A stretch of DNA of 64,000 bases from Watersipora subatra (taxonomy: Eukaryota; Bryozoa; Gymnolaemata; Cheilostomatida; Watersiporidae). Of this stretch, positions 1 to 12,420 are shown piece by piece. The notes under the pieces were generated by a model. It saw nothing but the letters and a program-made list of their open reading frames with translations. It was not told where the DNA came from and did not search any database. Location of the stretch: assembly GCF_963576615.1 (NCBI RefSeq), contig NC_088714.1, positions 65,759,167-65,823,166 on the forward strand, given 5' to 3'. Position numbers and translations under genes: made by a program. How positions within the stretch are numbered: the first letter of the stretch is position 1; each line of letters opens with the position of its first letter.

Positions 1-182
1 GGGAGAGAGGGAGAGAGGGAGGGAGGGAGGGAGGGAGGGAGGGAGGGAGGGAGGGAGGGAGGGAGGGAGGGAGGGAGGGAGGGAGGGAGGGAGGGAGGGA
101 GGGAGGGAGGGAGGGAGGGAGGGAGGGAGGGAGGGAGGGAGGGAGAGAGAGAGGGAGGGAGAGAGGGAGAGAGGGAGAGAGA
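1..182. repeat. GGGA/GA purine microsatellite
   Basis: Nearly pure purine tract on the + strand built from GGGA units, grading into GA and GAGGGA at both sides. It continues past the window start. It could form G-rich or triplex structures, but no function is visible. Confidence 0.97.
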
Positions 183-370
183 GAAACTGAGTTAATGCTT
201 CTTTCAACCCTTTTGAGTTATGGTGTGCACACAGAATGCATGATGGCAGCAGATAGGTTGAACGTTAACATAAACTACTTCACAATTCAAGATACTATTA
301 CAACACTAAGCTCATTTGATGTACCAAAGTGCTATCTGCATCCAAGTTCAAAGATAAAAGCCGTTTGCCA
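183..370 (+). other. Exon-like open stretch of unknown gene
   Basis: From the edge of the purine microsatellite the frame at 183 is open for about 62 codons and ends at a strong donor-like site (CCA followed by GTAAGT at 371). The translation is non-repetitive and protein-like, with two nearby Met residues and several Cys, and runs from TELMLLST to IKAVC. I do not recognise a family. It could be an internal exon of a gene entering from the left, a decayed transposon ORF, or chance. No partner exon was found between here and PPCDC. Confidence 0.25.
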
Positions 371-1590
371 GTAAGTAATGTATTGTATGGAGATATTAGT
401 AGCATCAGATGTCAGGAAGGAGCAATGCTGAAACCATCGGAGATACACAATATTGCAATGAGCAAAACAACTGGTACACCGAAGCACTCTCAGGAAAAAC
501 AACAATTACAAAAGTATCAACAAGCAAATCAGAAGCTTCCAAGAGGAAGGTATCCAACTGAGAAGATGCGTCAATCGGCTTGCCAGGAAAACCATGGCGT
601 GTACTAACTGTATGATTGTGTAGAGATATTATGTGTGTGACTGATTTGTATTTTGTCAAGTATGTCATAACATCAACATCAGAGCCTATCATCTGACTGT
701 GACAGGTCTAAAACAGAATGTGTGAGCGTGTGCAGAATAATAGAACAATACAAGCCAACATCAAAAAATGCAGCATATGAACAATATATGAAAACAACAT
801 AGGCTACAAACAGTTTGGAGTATTGTGTGAATGACAAATGGTTGAAATTGTGTTACGAAAGTTGACTATGACGTGGATCTACACTAACCACCACCAGCCA
901 TGACCAACTGCAACTTATAACCGCCTCCATCCAGTACATTCTTCTGACGTAAACAAGCACCAACCTCCCCAACGGAAGAGAAGTTACACAATAACATCTT
1001 CTACTCGAATTACACCCAACAGATTTAATACCCAAAGACAGTTCTCACTCATATCAACCTCTGCAACATAGAGATACTAGTCCGAATACCTAAACGTATG
1101 CCCACAGGCTAATAGAGACATAAAATACAACGGCTACAATTGCACTTCATCTTTTGACTGTAATACCTCATTGTACGCACGAGACTGGGCTTAAGAGCAT
1201 TACAGCTGTTAATAAGTTGGAGATGTAGCAAAAAAGTGTGATGATGTATGTGAAATATGAAATGCGAAATGTGGCGATATAATCAGTAAAGATATAACAT
1301 GGCAGTGAAATATTCTTGTACTAGCGGAATGCCCGTCATTGTATGGGTATTAAAAATCAGTTTATAAATAATGTAAGGTAGTGTAGTTGCCGACCACTTG
1401 CTATTAGTCTGGCACATTGCCAGCACGGCTAATTTGAGTACGCTTACTAATAAGAGTTAACTACTTGCTCTCACAATTGAGCACGCATAAAATTATGCTA
1501 TTGTTCTCCATGACGTCGCTCCATGATGTTGCGCCGTAACGAAGAGCGGTAGTGTATTTTCACCCATATAACGACATATATTGCCTAATG
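371..1590. other. Region without recognised gene
   Basis: Small open frames occur on both strands (for example 329-607), but none shows a domain or a convincing splice context. Composition is ordinary AT-rich intergenic DNA and I see no tandem repeat. Confidence 0.5.
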
Positions 1591-1602
1591 AATTCATCAA
1601 GA

Positions 1603-1660
1603 TCGTGTGGCTTAATTGGTAAGGGATTGGAATAGCAAACTGGAGGTTCGAAGATAAAAA
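1603..1660 (+). repeat. tRNA-derived SINE head
   Basis: The stretch carries a pol III type A-box (TGGCTTAATTGG) and, about 30 nt later, a B-box (GGTTCGAAGAT), spaced as in a tRNA gene. The flanks do not pair into an acceptor stem, so it is read as the 5' head of a tRNA-derived SINE or a decayed tRNA pseudogene rather than a working tRNA. Confidence 0.5.
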
Positions 1661-2374
1661 TCTGCGATATAGATTCATCATTCTAAGATTTTAATAGCTA
1701 TAGCTGGACATACTGAAGGACACACATACACGCAAACTTTGAGAAATATATATAAAAGTCCTATATGTCTTCTTAGTAATAATACTAATAAAAGTTCACA
1801 TAAAAGTTCAGTTAGTGAGTAAAGCTATAAAATAATTTAAAGAATATTATTCGCTATAAGCATGCATGAATAATATTATTTTTATTCAGCTGAACAATTA
1901 TATTCCAAAAATTTTAAAAACAAGTTTATTCGAAATTTCAAGAAGGTAATATTTTAGTATACAATAAAGTTACAGAGAGACAACAGAGTGATATTTGAAA
2001 GAGACCAAATAATTGAAAGCAAGCCAGGTCATAGATTACTGTAAAAGGCGATAATACTATTGATTTAATACAAATAAAATAGGAATTGAAATACGTTTCT
2101 ATGGCCACATCAATAAATAGCTTAGTTTCCCATGCTTAGGCTCTCTATAATTACAAAGTTTGTCCATGTATGCTACACACAGTACAGCCCACTTATATAT
2201 TTGTATGTGTATATGAAATATCTTGAAGTAAATTTTGAACTTGCAATTTTTGTGTGTATAATTTCATTGCTGGCGTATGTGTATACTAATGATCGTTTAA
2301 ATTCATAGGATTTTTTATGACTTGACAGTTAGGGTAACTTTGGCTTGTGAAAACCCGCTGTCAAATTTATCATA
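1661..2374. other. Intergenic, nothing recognised
   Basis: AT-rich sequence between the SINE-like head and the long-TIR transposon. No open frame with a domain, no tandem array and no inverted repeat of note. Confidence 0.4.
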
Positions 2375-3254
2375 AAGGTTGACTTGCAACAAAATGCACA
2401 TTACAGTTATTTGGTATCAAAAGATTCACCATGTCTTACTCTGTTGTGTTGTAGGTGCAAAATATGTGGGAATGTGATTACAAGCTCTTAAAGGCTAAAA
2501 AACGAACAGTTAATTGCAGCCACACGAGACCGCCGTAGTTTGGATTCTCTTTCCAAAACGGCTCAAATGGAACGTAGTTGTACAAGATGGTTTCAGTTTA
2601 CACTTTCACGCAACCTCATTCGTTGAAATATTTAAACAAATATGCTTAACGCATTCAATAAAACTATGTCTATTGTTCTTACACGTTTGTTTTATCGTCA
2701 TTGTAATGCTGTCACTTTTAGCACTAATATCTTATAACTTACCGTAAAAATTTGTTTAATTTTTTAACCTTAGCTCAAAGGAGTACATATCGTCTGATTA
2801 TCATGACGAGCCTGTTGGTCACCTGTGATAATTGAAAAGCGCTAGGGAAATTATTTGCGAAGTATGGGGTCACATGATCAGATTATGACTAGACGATTAG
2901 ACCAAGCCGAAACAAAACTGTAAAGTAGCGAACATCTATATTTGATACGGGGTCTCCGGTAAAACCAGAAGTGCTTGTCATAAACTAGTGCTACGAGAAG
3001 TTTTATATTGAGCTTTTTATTGGCCTTTCAATTCACGTGAGAACATCACGTAACAAAACAATAACCAAATGTAATGACTACATCAGAGAAATAAGCTGAT
3101 TCCAATCTACGGCAACTTTTCATTTTTGAGCTTTTAAATGCTTGTAATCACATTTCCACATATTTTGCCCCTACAACACAACAGAGTAAGACATGGAGAG
3201 CCTTTTGATACCAAATAACTACCTATAATGTGAATTTTGTTGCAAGTCAACCTT
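2375..3254. mobile_element. Family C non-autonomous transposon, copy 1
   Basis: The two ends are inverted copies of each other for roughly 130 bp, starting AGGTTGACTTGCAACAAAA at the left and mirrored at 3254. No transposase is encoded. Two more copies exist at 23861-26003 and 44866-47857, each split by another insertion. This copy is uninterrupted and shows the empty-site sequence for both nested insertions. It ends about 160 bp before the PPCDC start codon, so it may lie within or next to that promoter. Confidence 0.85.
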
Positions 3255-3413
3255 GAAAGAGTTTGTATGAAGATTAGGACAAAATGAAGCCATTTCAAGT
3301 AGACAGCAACCTCAACATGGCTAGCAGCAAATCTCAAGGTTCACCTTGAATCTTGTTAAGCAGGAACTGCTAGCAGAGATTCATCTTATGGTGCATAGTT
3401 TACATTTTAGAGG

Positions 3414-6400
3414 ATGTCAGACCCAACTCGAATCCTGATTGGCTGCTCAGGTAGCGTTGCGGCAATAAAATTGGAGGAGCTTGTTGAGCAGTTGCTCTCA
3501 GCTGTCAGCAACTCAGAACTTCGTGTGATCATCACCGAGCATGCACGCCATTTTACTCCTCTCAAAAAGTCTGTAGAGAAAGTTATATATTACACGGATG
3601 AAGATGAATGGAAGGTTTGTGTTAGTTATAGATATATAAACCTAGATTGGCCAATAGGGAAAACGCCTGTCAAAAGCCTGACTTAAATAGCATGACGTTA
3701 CGTCATTGTATTGTACCTAATGCTTGACTGCACTGTTGTTTACAATGGAGCTAATGGAGAAGGTGACAAAATCACATTTATTTTCACATAAAAACCTTCT
3801 TGGATACATAATCTAGTGAATCAAAGCGATTATGTGATAATATCTGATAACCACCATAGATTAAAACTAGCCCACCCACCCGAAGAGCAGACCCTGGCTA
3901 GGTACAAGACTAATATCATGCTGAACTAAACATGACTAAATATGATGAGCCTGTGAAGTTTTGATTTGATCAGGGAAGTGGAATCAGTGGCTTTCTTAGC
4001 TAGAGCTGGAATGACACCAAGGAATGCAGGGTCGGGCCAGACTCAGGGTCAGCAATGAGGGTCAAGATCGAGTCGGACCAGGTCAACATGGTGATTTTTT
4101 TTATTCATTTAAGGTTAAGAGATAGTTCTATTACAGCCTAATGTTGTAACATCAATAACCTAAAATAAAAGAACCCATCATCACACCAATCATTATATTT
4201 TGTGGCTCGGTTTATAGATGCAATTTACAATTTATGGCTAGACATTGGTGGATTAATGCTATTCAATGGGTGATAGATTAATGGCATGATTTGGCTAGTG
4301 TTTTTATTACGGATTTTATTTTCAACTGCTATTATAATCAACAAGAAGAGATTAGTTGAGAAATACTTTGCAAATATAGAAATGGATAACCCAGCATAAT
4401 GGAAAGCCAAAATCCATCAGTTCCCTAAAACTTTTGGTATTAGTGAAAGAAACTGAAAATAAAATAAATTTTCTGGAATGAAGGTTCGTAGACACGCTTT
4501 TAAGTTCCTCAGAATGCCTTCGTTGTAAATGCCTCGATAGTATTGAAGTGGACCCTTCTTTGTAGCTTAACTTGCTTTCGTATATTGTACAAATAATTGA
4601 TATTTCTCTTTCTTGACCGGCTTCTTCATGAATTCCCAGACCACCGACATGTTGATTATTTCTTGCCGAAAAACATTGTGAAACCTATAGTCCAAAGACT
4701 ATTGTCGCAGACGTAAAAATATAGTCTGAACCCACCTTGTTTTATTTCACTTGGTCCTTTCGCGCTAGGACTATACGCGACTCTAATTCATCGCACTTGA
4801 AAAGCGATATACAATCGCTCTCATTTAGCCATAAACCTACCCGTGTCTTTGTACAAGAAGACCCGAGGGTTGGGTGGCCCGACCAGGGCACCTCTGACCC
4901 GGTGGGTCAAGACCAGACGAGCTACCCGTGCCAGCTCTATTCTTAGCTTCATAATGTGCCCTAATCAAAATATATCTCTTTGCTATCTCACGAGCTAGGC
5001 TACTAGCATGAAGATTACACTTAAACAATAGCATGATGTTGAACCTCAGCAACCTCTCCATGGTGGCAATTAGTGCTAGCCTGGGAAAGTTTGTCACCAA
5101 CCCAGCACTACTAAGCAACACTCTCATCGCTTTCTCACTGTGGTTTCAAACCTCAATCACCACAGGCGAAGACAAAGTCAAGCCACCACAATTCTTAACT
5201 GTGATTAGGGCATTCGTTGCTTGGTTGACATCATAGTTGGTAACATCCACGATGCTAGTAATACAATCATTAGACTTCAGCTTTAGTGACCGAGATACAT
5301 AGCCAGTTGTAAAATAATCATTCTGTCTCATTTTTGACTTGAGACATACTTGCATACTCATCATATTTAGTTATGTTTAGTTCGGCATGATATTAGTCTA
5401 TTCACCGAGCCAGGGTCTGGCTCTTCGGATGGGTGGGCTATTTGCTCCCCCTCCTCTCCTTTCCCTCTTCTCTCTTATCCCCTTCTCCCTTCTTCTTAGG
5501 AAAAGGGGAAAAGAGAGAAGGGGAATAGAAGAGGAGGTTGAAAATAAAGCCCTGATGGCTCATGATTTGTGTGCAACATTTCATAACTTTTATAGTTTTA
5601 ATCTATGGTGGTTATCAGATATTATCAGATAATCGCTTTGATTCACTAGATTATGTATCCAAGAAGGTTTTTATGTGAAAATAAATGTGATTTTGTCACC
5701 TTCTCCTCATTAGCTCCATTGTAAACAACAGTGCAGTCAAGCATGAGGTACAATACAATGATGTTACGTCACGCTATTTAAGTCTGACAAGGCAACCAAT
5801 GGGAATAGCTATTATTGGCCAATCTAAGTTTATATATCTATGGTGTTAGTAGTTAACAAGGACGATTTTTACCCATTTTGAACAGCCATTCATTTTAGCC
5901 AGAACCAGAGGGAAAAGAACCGAACAAGAGCGTATATAACAACTAAGAAAATAGATCACTTAGTCTTTGTTTACATGATTAGTAAATTTTAATAAATTTT
6001 ATCAAAGTCTTTGGGCGGTGTTCAGGGTAAGGTCATTTAGTTTCTTTCAAACAAAAGAACGAAATAGCATCAGAACAAACTATATAAATGAAAAACATTT
6101 AGTAGTTGCCTACTATACAACATTTCTTTTGAGAAAGCAACTCCAAAATATGTACAAACTTGGACTTTTGATTGTCAGTTCAACGAGTATTAGTTAGTAG
6201 TAGCTTGGTAATAAATTTGGTTTAGTAGTTCAATTTAACAGTGAATTCCTCAAACCGCTTTTAGTGAAATCCTCTTATAGCCATTGTGAATATCTAACCT
6301 TGATATCACACATCCCCGATACTGCTATCGTGACCTGTATAACGGTGTCATACCTCTCCGATACTGCTCTCATGACCTGTATACCGGTGTCATGCGTTTC

Positions 6401-9400
6401 TTATCCTAGTCTCCTGCATTGCTAATAACTCATGTCACCAATTCCCAATGGTGGTATCAGAAATTTTTAATTTGACTCACGCCTGTGCAATACCAATGTC
6501 AAGTATCGTTAGACCATTGTCACACATCTCCAATGCTTAGTTTCGTAAATTCCCAATACTTCTTACGCAAACCCAAGTATTTGTGTAACAAATTCTTGTG
6601 TAACCCCGAATTCGTAACATCAGTTTCCTGGCATAGTCCTGGTGTTACAAGTCAGCAAGATTGGTGTCTTGATCCACCAACATGGATCGTATATAGGCTG
6701 TTGACCATTATTTCTATTAACTTAAACATACCGGTAATACATACGAAAGACTGCTTGAAGGAGTTGCTTGTGTCCCCACTTGCTGTCTCGGTACTCCTGC
6801 GAAGTTGCACCACTGATCTCTGAGACGCATTGTGGTGGAGTCTTCAACGCTAGTAGTTGTTGGAACTCATAAAACCCAATTAGGGGACTGCATGCACTGG
6901 CTCCAATCAATGCGTCTTCTGCTTTCACCACTATTGTAACGGAAGAAACATGCCTTCCAACAAACATCTTCAGATATCTAATCACTAATAAAAACAGATC
7001 TAATAGGCATTTTATCTTCAGCAACTAAAGGCTTCAACTGTAATGCTCAAGTAGAAAATTATTTAAGGTTGGACCAATTACAGCTCTGAAAACACTACCT
7101 GCACCTATGCAATTCTCATTGATTGATAGTTGGGAGTTTGCACCAGACCGCCACCATGTGTATTCTTTGTAGTTCTGTGTTGTAAATAGTAACCACATGT
7201 ATGAATAGTACTGTAAGACTTTAACAGTCCCAATAAACATAACCAAACAAGGTTCAAGGGAAAGGGCAAGAGGAAGTAAAAGTTTGATAAGAGATACACA
7301 ACCTTGTTTAGAAAGCTGTACATCGCTAAACATTACCCTAGTCACCAAACTGTCACTAAACATTACCCTAGCCACTGACCTGTCACCAAACATTACCCGA
7401 GTCACTGACCTGTCACTAAACATTACCCTAGCCATTGGCCTGTCACTGAACATTACCCTAGTCACCAACCTGTCACTGAGCATTACCCTAGTCACTGACC
7501 TGTCAATGAACATTTCCCTAGTCACTGACCTGTCACTAAACATTACCCTAGTCACTGACCTGTCACTGGACATTACTCTAGTCACCAACCTGTCACTGAA
7601 CATTACCCTAGTCACTGACCTGTCACTAAACATTACCCTAGTAACTGACCTGTCACTGGACATCACTCTAGTCACTGATCTGTCACTGAACATTACCCTA
7701 GTCACTGACCTGTCACTGAACATTACTCTAGTCACTGACCTGTCACTAAACATTACCCTAGCCACTGACCTGTCACTGAACATTACCCTAGTCACTGACC
7801 TGTCACTGAACATTACCTGAATCACTGACCTGTCACCGAACATTGCCTTAGTCACTGACCTGTCACTGAACATTACCCTAGCCGCTGACCTGTCACTGAA
7901 CATTACCCTAGCCACTGACCTGTCACTGAACATTACTCTAGTCACCAACCTGTCACTAAACATTACCCGAGTCACTGACCTGTCACTGAACATTACCCTA
8001 GCCACTGACCTGTCACTAAACATTACCCTAGTCACTGACCTGTCACTGAACATTACTCTAGTCACCAACCTGTCACTAAACATTACCCGAGTCACTGACC
8101 TGTCACTGAACATTACCCTAGCCACTGACATGTTACTGAACATTACCCTAGCCACTGACCTGTTACTGAACATTACCCTAGTCACTGACCTGTCACTGAA
8201 CATTACCCGAGTCACGGACCTGTCACTAAACATTGCCTTAGTCACTGACCTGTCACTGAACATTACCCTAGCCGCTGACCTGTCACTGAACATTACCCTA
8301 GCCACTGACCTGTCACTGAACATTACTCTAGTCACCAACCTGTCACTAAACATTACCCTAGTCACTGACCTGTCACTGAACATTACTCTAGTCACCAACC
8401 TGTCACTAAACATTACCCGAGTCACTGACCTGTCACTGAACATTACCCTAGCCACTGACATGTTACTGAACATTACCCTAGCCACTGACCTGTTACTGAA
8501 CATTACCCTAGTCACTGACCTGTCACTGAACATTACCCGAGTCACGGACCTGTCACTAAACATTACATTAGTCACTGAACATTACCCTAGCCACTGACCT
8601 GTCACTGAACATTACCCTAGTCACTGACCTGTCACTGAACATAACTCTAGTCACCAACCTGTCACTGAACATTACCCTAGTCACCAACCTGTCACTGAAC
8701 ATTACCCTAGCCACTGACCTGTCACTGAACATTACCCTAGTCACTGGTCTGTCACTAAACATTACCCTAGTCACTGGTCATTCAATGAACATAGCCCTGG
8801 TCACTGAAGCATCAATTTGGATAAAATATCATGTAAGGATATTACTTGTTTAGAGAATGCTTTGGTTTATGTATGAAATAGATGCTTTGAGGTTCTATAA
8901 ATTGCAGATAAATTTAACCTATCACTGTTATCTATATTCTTAATTTTTTAATATAATATTTGTAATCCACGACCAAACAGAGCGAAGCGATTGGTTGGCA
9001 GATTTATGATAAATGCACATGTGCACACAACTCCCGAAAATTATTCATCAACAATGAGACGAACCCTTGTATCAAAATTTCATCAATAAATTTAACCATC
9101 GTTTTGTAGAGTCGTTAAAGTATAATAACGATACAAAACACATACAAACCTATTTAAACATGTTACCAAGTCTTTGTAAACTGTCGTTATTATCTTAAAA
9201 CTTACCCATCTGATCGGATTATACACAAATAGACAGATTTATTTGAACGGAAATTGCCACAAAACGCTTGAAAAGTTCGGTTTAATTAAAATTAAGACTG
9301 AAAATTGAAACGCCAATAAAGCCGTGCGACAGATAGTAGAACTATTTAGCAGTGCGCATTTCACGAGAAAACCTTGCTAATTTCACCAGTCTATGGCCTT

Positions 9401-11301
9401 GTTTACTTGTAATCGAATTTATTCAAAGGTTTCTGTAATAAACGTAGACCGTTTGAGGCGTAGACCGATTTACAGGTACGAATTTGTAGTACACAGTTTA
9501 TCAGCCTATGTTTTCTTTGTCCAATCACCGAAGGTTTCATTGAACTATTTAAAACGTTAGCCGAAATTCTTTACAACTTCTGTACAAGCTAGGGCCGAAC
9601 TACAATGCCCCTTTATGACGAGGCATTCCTCTCGATCTAGCATGGGGTTTGACAATACACAAGAGTCAAGGTCCTACCACGACTAAAGCTGTCATTGATA
9701 TAGGCCACCACGGAATGACCGCTGGAATAACGTTTGTTGATCTTTCTCCCGAGTTCGAAACATCAATGACTTACTTGTTAACAACTTCGCTAGGGAGCCC
9801 ATCACTCGATTAGCTATCAATGACCAAATCTTACAACGTAAAAGAGAGGAGACTAGACTGCGCGACATTTAACAGATACTGTATAGCCTACTTATAACAG
9901 ATATTGTAATATCAACAATTAACCAATTACTTGTATACCTGGTTTCAACCCGACATTACCTCCAAAATAAATTGTTAGTTGCACCTTTGTAGAGTCGTGC
10001 TCCCTTAAATTTATTGTATATCATCTCAAACAAGTCTCATTTACACTATACTGTCAATTCCTACTGAGAACTACTTTTTCAACAATCAACAGTACCCTTT
10101 CTTTTTTCCATTATCACTTTCGTCGTGAGTTGTATGACAGTGGAATTTCTAGTAGTTATAATGATGTACTTTCATCCTTTGGTATATTTGGTCCCTTATA
10201 TACACAAGTTGACGCTGTAAGTACTGTGTACCCATAGGCATGGAACAAGATGGGAGATAATGTGCTGCATATCGAGTTAGGAAAATGGGCGGATGTGTTT
10301 GTTATAGCTCCACTGAGTGCTAACTCCCTCGCCAAGATGGCCAATGGACTGTGTGATAACTTATTGGTAAGAGTCTGTCTCTCCCATGCTTGGTTGAATT
10401 GTTGAAACATAAATGTGGGCGCCCTAGTCAGCCGTTAGTATCAACTCAACGTAAACTTCACCAACGATTTATAATTTATCCCAACCAATGGCTAATCCTA
10501 TAATCATTTTTTCTTTTCTGCTACATGTACTTGTGTGAATGCTAGGAATCTAGATGAAGTTATCTCCCCAACAGTGTGCTGCCTTCTGGTTGTACTGTAG
10601 AATTAGTTTTATGTTTTTTGTTCAGTTTCATTGAAATTTTATGGAAGTTTTTAGACCTTTCCATTTAATAGTTATTTATTAGAGTAAAGACTTGTAATAC
10701 ATAACCTGGATGTCCTTTCACCATAGGCTCTGATATTAATATGATGTCCTTCATGTATGTGTTAGTCGGTAGGTACCTTTCAACAAGCTCTTGTTTTATT
10801 CCGGTTTTTCACTCGTTTGCCTTTGAGCCTTTCCCTCAGAGCTTCAAGTGTCAAATTAAAGTATTTTGACCTTATGAGCAATAAAAGATAGTATGAAATA
10901 TGAGAGGTATTTTTTAAACAGCAAGAAGCCATTTGCAAATGGAATATTACACTCACTCCGTAGAGATAACTCCAGCTAGATCCACATGAGACTAAGAGTG
11001 TGCTCAACCTGTCATAGACTGTCATATCTCATATACTGTAAGATCGTTATGGTTGTAGACATGCACAGTGCGAGCATGGGACATGCGGAAGCCTCTCTTG
11101 TTTGCTCCTGCCATGAACACTCGTATGCTCCAACACCCAATTACTCGTCCTCAGATCAATTCCCTCGTATCCTTTGGTTACATAGAAATCCCGACTGTTG
11201 TGAAGATGTTAGCATGTGGAGAGAAGGGAGATGGGGCTATGGCTTCCGTTAACACTATAGTAGATCGGGTTGTGGCTTCTTTAAAAACTAGCAATACATG
11301 A
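3414..11301 (+). CDS. PPCDC: Phosphopantothenoylcysteine decarboxylase, 3 exons
   Basis: Coding exons are 3414-3614, 10238-10366 and 11059-11301, all with phase-0 GT-AG junctions, giving 190 aa (human PPCDC is about 204). The enzyme is an FMN-dependent cytosolic flavoprotein of the HFCD family. It decarboxylates 4'-phosphopantothenoyl-L-cysteine to 4'-phosphopantetheine, the third step of CoA synthesis. Visible hallmarks are the N-terminal FMN-phosphate loop IGCSGSVAAIK (residues 9-19), catalytic His78 in HIEL, the PAMNTRM motif with Asn130 (127-133), and Cys163 in the flexible flap ACGEKGDGAM. The usual Trp after PAMN..M is Leu134. The ATG at 3414 is chosen because it lies a few residues before the flavin loop, as in relatives. 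Intron 1 is 6.6 kb and full of repeats; intron 2 is about 0.7 kb. The family assignment is very secure. Confidence 0.93.
3626..5841. mobile_element. Transposon with long imperfect TIRs, family E
   Basis: The segment 3626-3905 reappears inverted at 5398-5841, interrupted there by a polypyrimidine/polypurine hairpin (about 5440-5540). The ends read ATAGATATATAAAC on both strands. Flanks TGTGTTAG (3618-3625) and GGTGTTAG (5842-5849) look like an 8-bp target duplication with one mismatch, which would fit a hAT-like element. No transposase is evident in the 2.2 kb. The insertion begins 11 nt after the end of PPCDC exon 1. Confidence 0.7.
5850..7320. other. PPCDC intron 1, no element recognised
   Basis: Intronic sequence between the family E transposon and the 30-bp array. 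There is a short two-copy repeat of about 50 bp near 6310-6400 (GATACTGCT..GTGACCTGTATA). Nothing else stands out. Confidence 0.4.
7322..8805. repeat. 30-bp minisatellite, about 49 copies
   Basis: Tandem array of a 30-bp unit (core ACATTACCCTAGTCACTGAC followed by CTGTCACTGA) inside PPCDC intron 1. Variant units recur in blocks, for example the GCCGCTGACC block at about 7881 and 8271, showing higher-order duplications. A 20-bp unit truncation near 8575 shifts the register. Because 30 is divisible by three, long open frames appear on both strands; these are artefacts. Confidence 0.97.
8966..10152 (+). mobile_element. Helitron-like element, copy 1
   Basis: Homologous (inverted) to 24105-25370. 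In this orientation the unit starts TCCACGACC and ends TTTCTAG, it is flanked by A on the left and T on the right, and it has no TIRs or target duplication. The TC start, CTAG end and A/T insertion are the signature of Helitrons. No Rep/helicase is encoded, so it would be non-autonomous. A convincing 3' hairpin was not seen, so Helitron status is tentative, but the repeat unit itself is clear. It lies 85 bp before PPCDC exon 2. Confidence 0.6.
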
Positions 11302-11439
11302 TTAGTACTATAGTACTACGGTAATAGGACTGTTGGAACTCGGGCCTCCATGGGCTTGTTAGGCTAGCGGGCAAAGACATACCAAACAGGAAATGCATCA
11401 TCTAAGTGCCATCTATGCTTTATATAAATGCTGAGCAAT

Positions 11440-12420
11440 TTATTTGAGGAGTTTAGATTGTGTGGGCGGTTTCTATATTGCGTAAGAGGAGTCTATATTG
11501 TGTAGGCGACTTACTGTGTGGGAGGAGTCTATACTGTGTGGGAGGAGTCTATACTGTGTGGGAGGAGTCTATACTGAGTGGGAGGAGTCTATACTGTGTG
11601 GGAGGAGTCTTACTGTGTGGGAGGAGTCTCTACTATGTGGGAGGAACTATACTGTGTGAAAGTAGTCTATACTGTGTGGGAGGAGTCTATACTGTGTGGG
11701 AGGAGTCTATACTGAGTGGGAGGAGTCTATACTGTGTGGGAGGAGTCTTACTGTGTGGGAGGAGTCTCTACTATGTGGGAGGAACTATACTGTGTGAAAG
11801 TAGTCTATACTGTGTGGGAGGAGTCTATACTGTGTGGGAGGAGTCTATACTGTGTGGGAGGAGTCTTACTGTGTGGGAGGAGTCTCTACTATGTGGGAGG
11901 AACTATACTGTGTGAAAGTAGTCTATACTGTGTGGGAGGAGTCTATACTGTGTGGGAAGAGTCTATACTGTGTGGGAGGAGTCTTACTGTGTGGGAGGAG
12001 TCTATACTATGTGGGAGGAACTGCACTGTGTGAAAGTAGTCTATACTGTGTGGGAAAAGTCTATACTGTGTGGGAGGAGTCTATACTATGTGGGAGGAGT
12101 CTTACTGTGTGGGAGGAACTATACTGTGTGAAAGTAGTCTATACTGTGTGGGAAGAGTCTATACTGTGTGGGAGGAGTCTATACTGTGGGAGAGGAGTCT
12201 ATACTGTGTGAGATTGGTCTATAATAGGTGAAAGAGATCTATACTGTGTAACAGTCTTACTGTGTGGCAGGAGTCTTACTGTGTGGGAGGAGTTTATACT
12301 GTGTGTGAGGAGTCTTACTGTTTGGGAGAAGTTCATACTGTGTGGGAGGAGCCTATACTGGGTGGGAGGAGTCTATATTGCATAAGAGGAGTCTATGCTG
12401 TTTGTGAAAAGTCTAAATGG
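11440..12420. repeat. 20-bp minisatellite with ~118-bp higher order
   Basis: Basic unit GTCTATACTGTGTGGGAGGA, about 50 copies including degenerate ones. Truncated 17-18-bp variants and a GTGTGAAAGTA variant recur in fixed order, giving a higher-order repeat of about 118 bp between about 11560 and 12030. It lies just downstream of PPCDC. The + strand reading frames through it are artefacts. Confidence 0.95.

Noticed and set aside
7034..8575. 513-codon frame on the - strand, and + strand frames at 7284 and 8130
   Set aside because: They are translations of a 30-bp tandem repeat; the period is divisible by three and both strands are open. No codon bias or domain.
11460..12211. Gly/Val/Glu/Ser/Leu-rich frames after PPCDC
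   Set aside because: Tandem repeat translation, no start context or homology.
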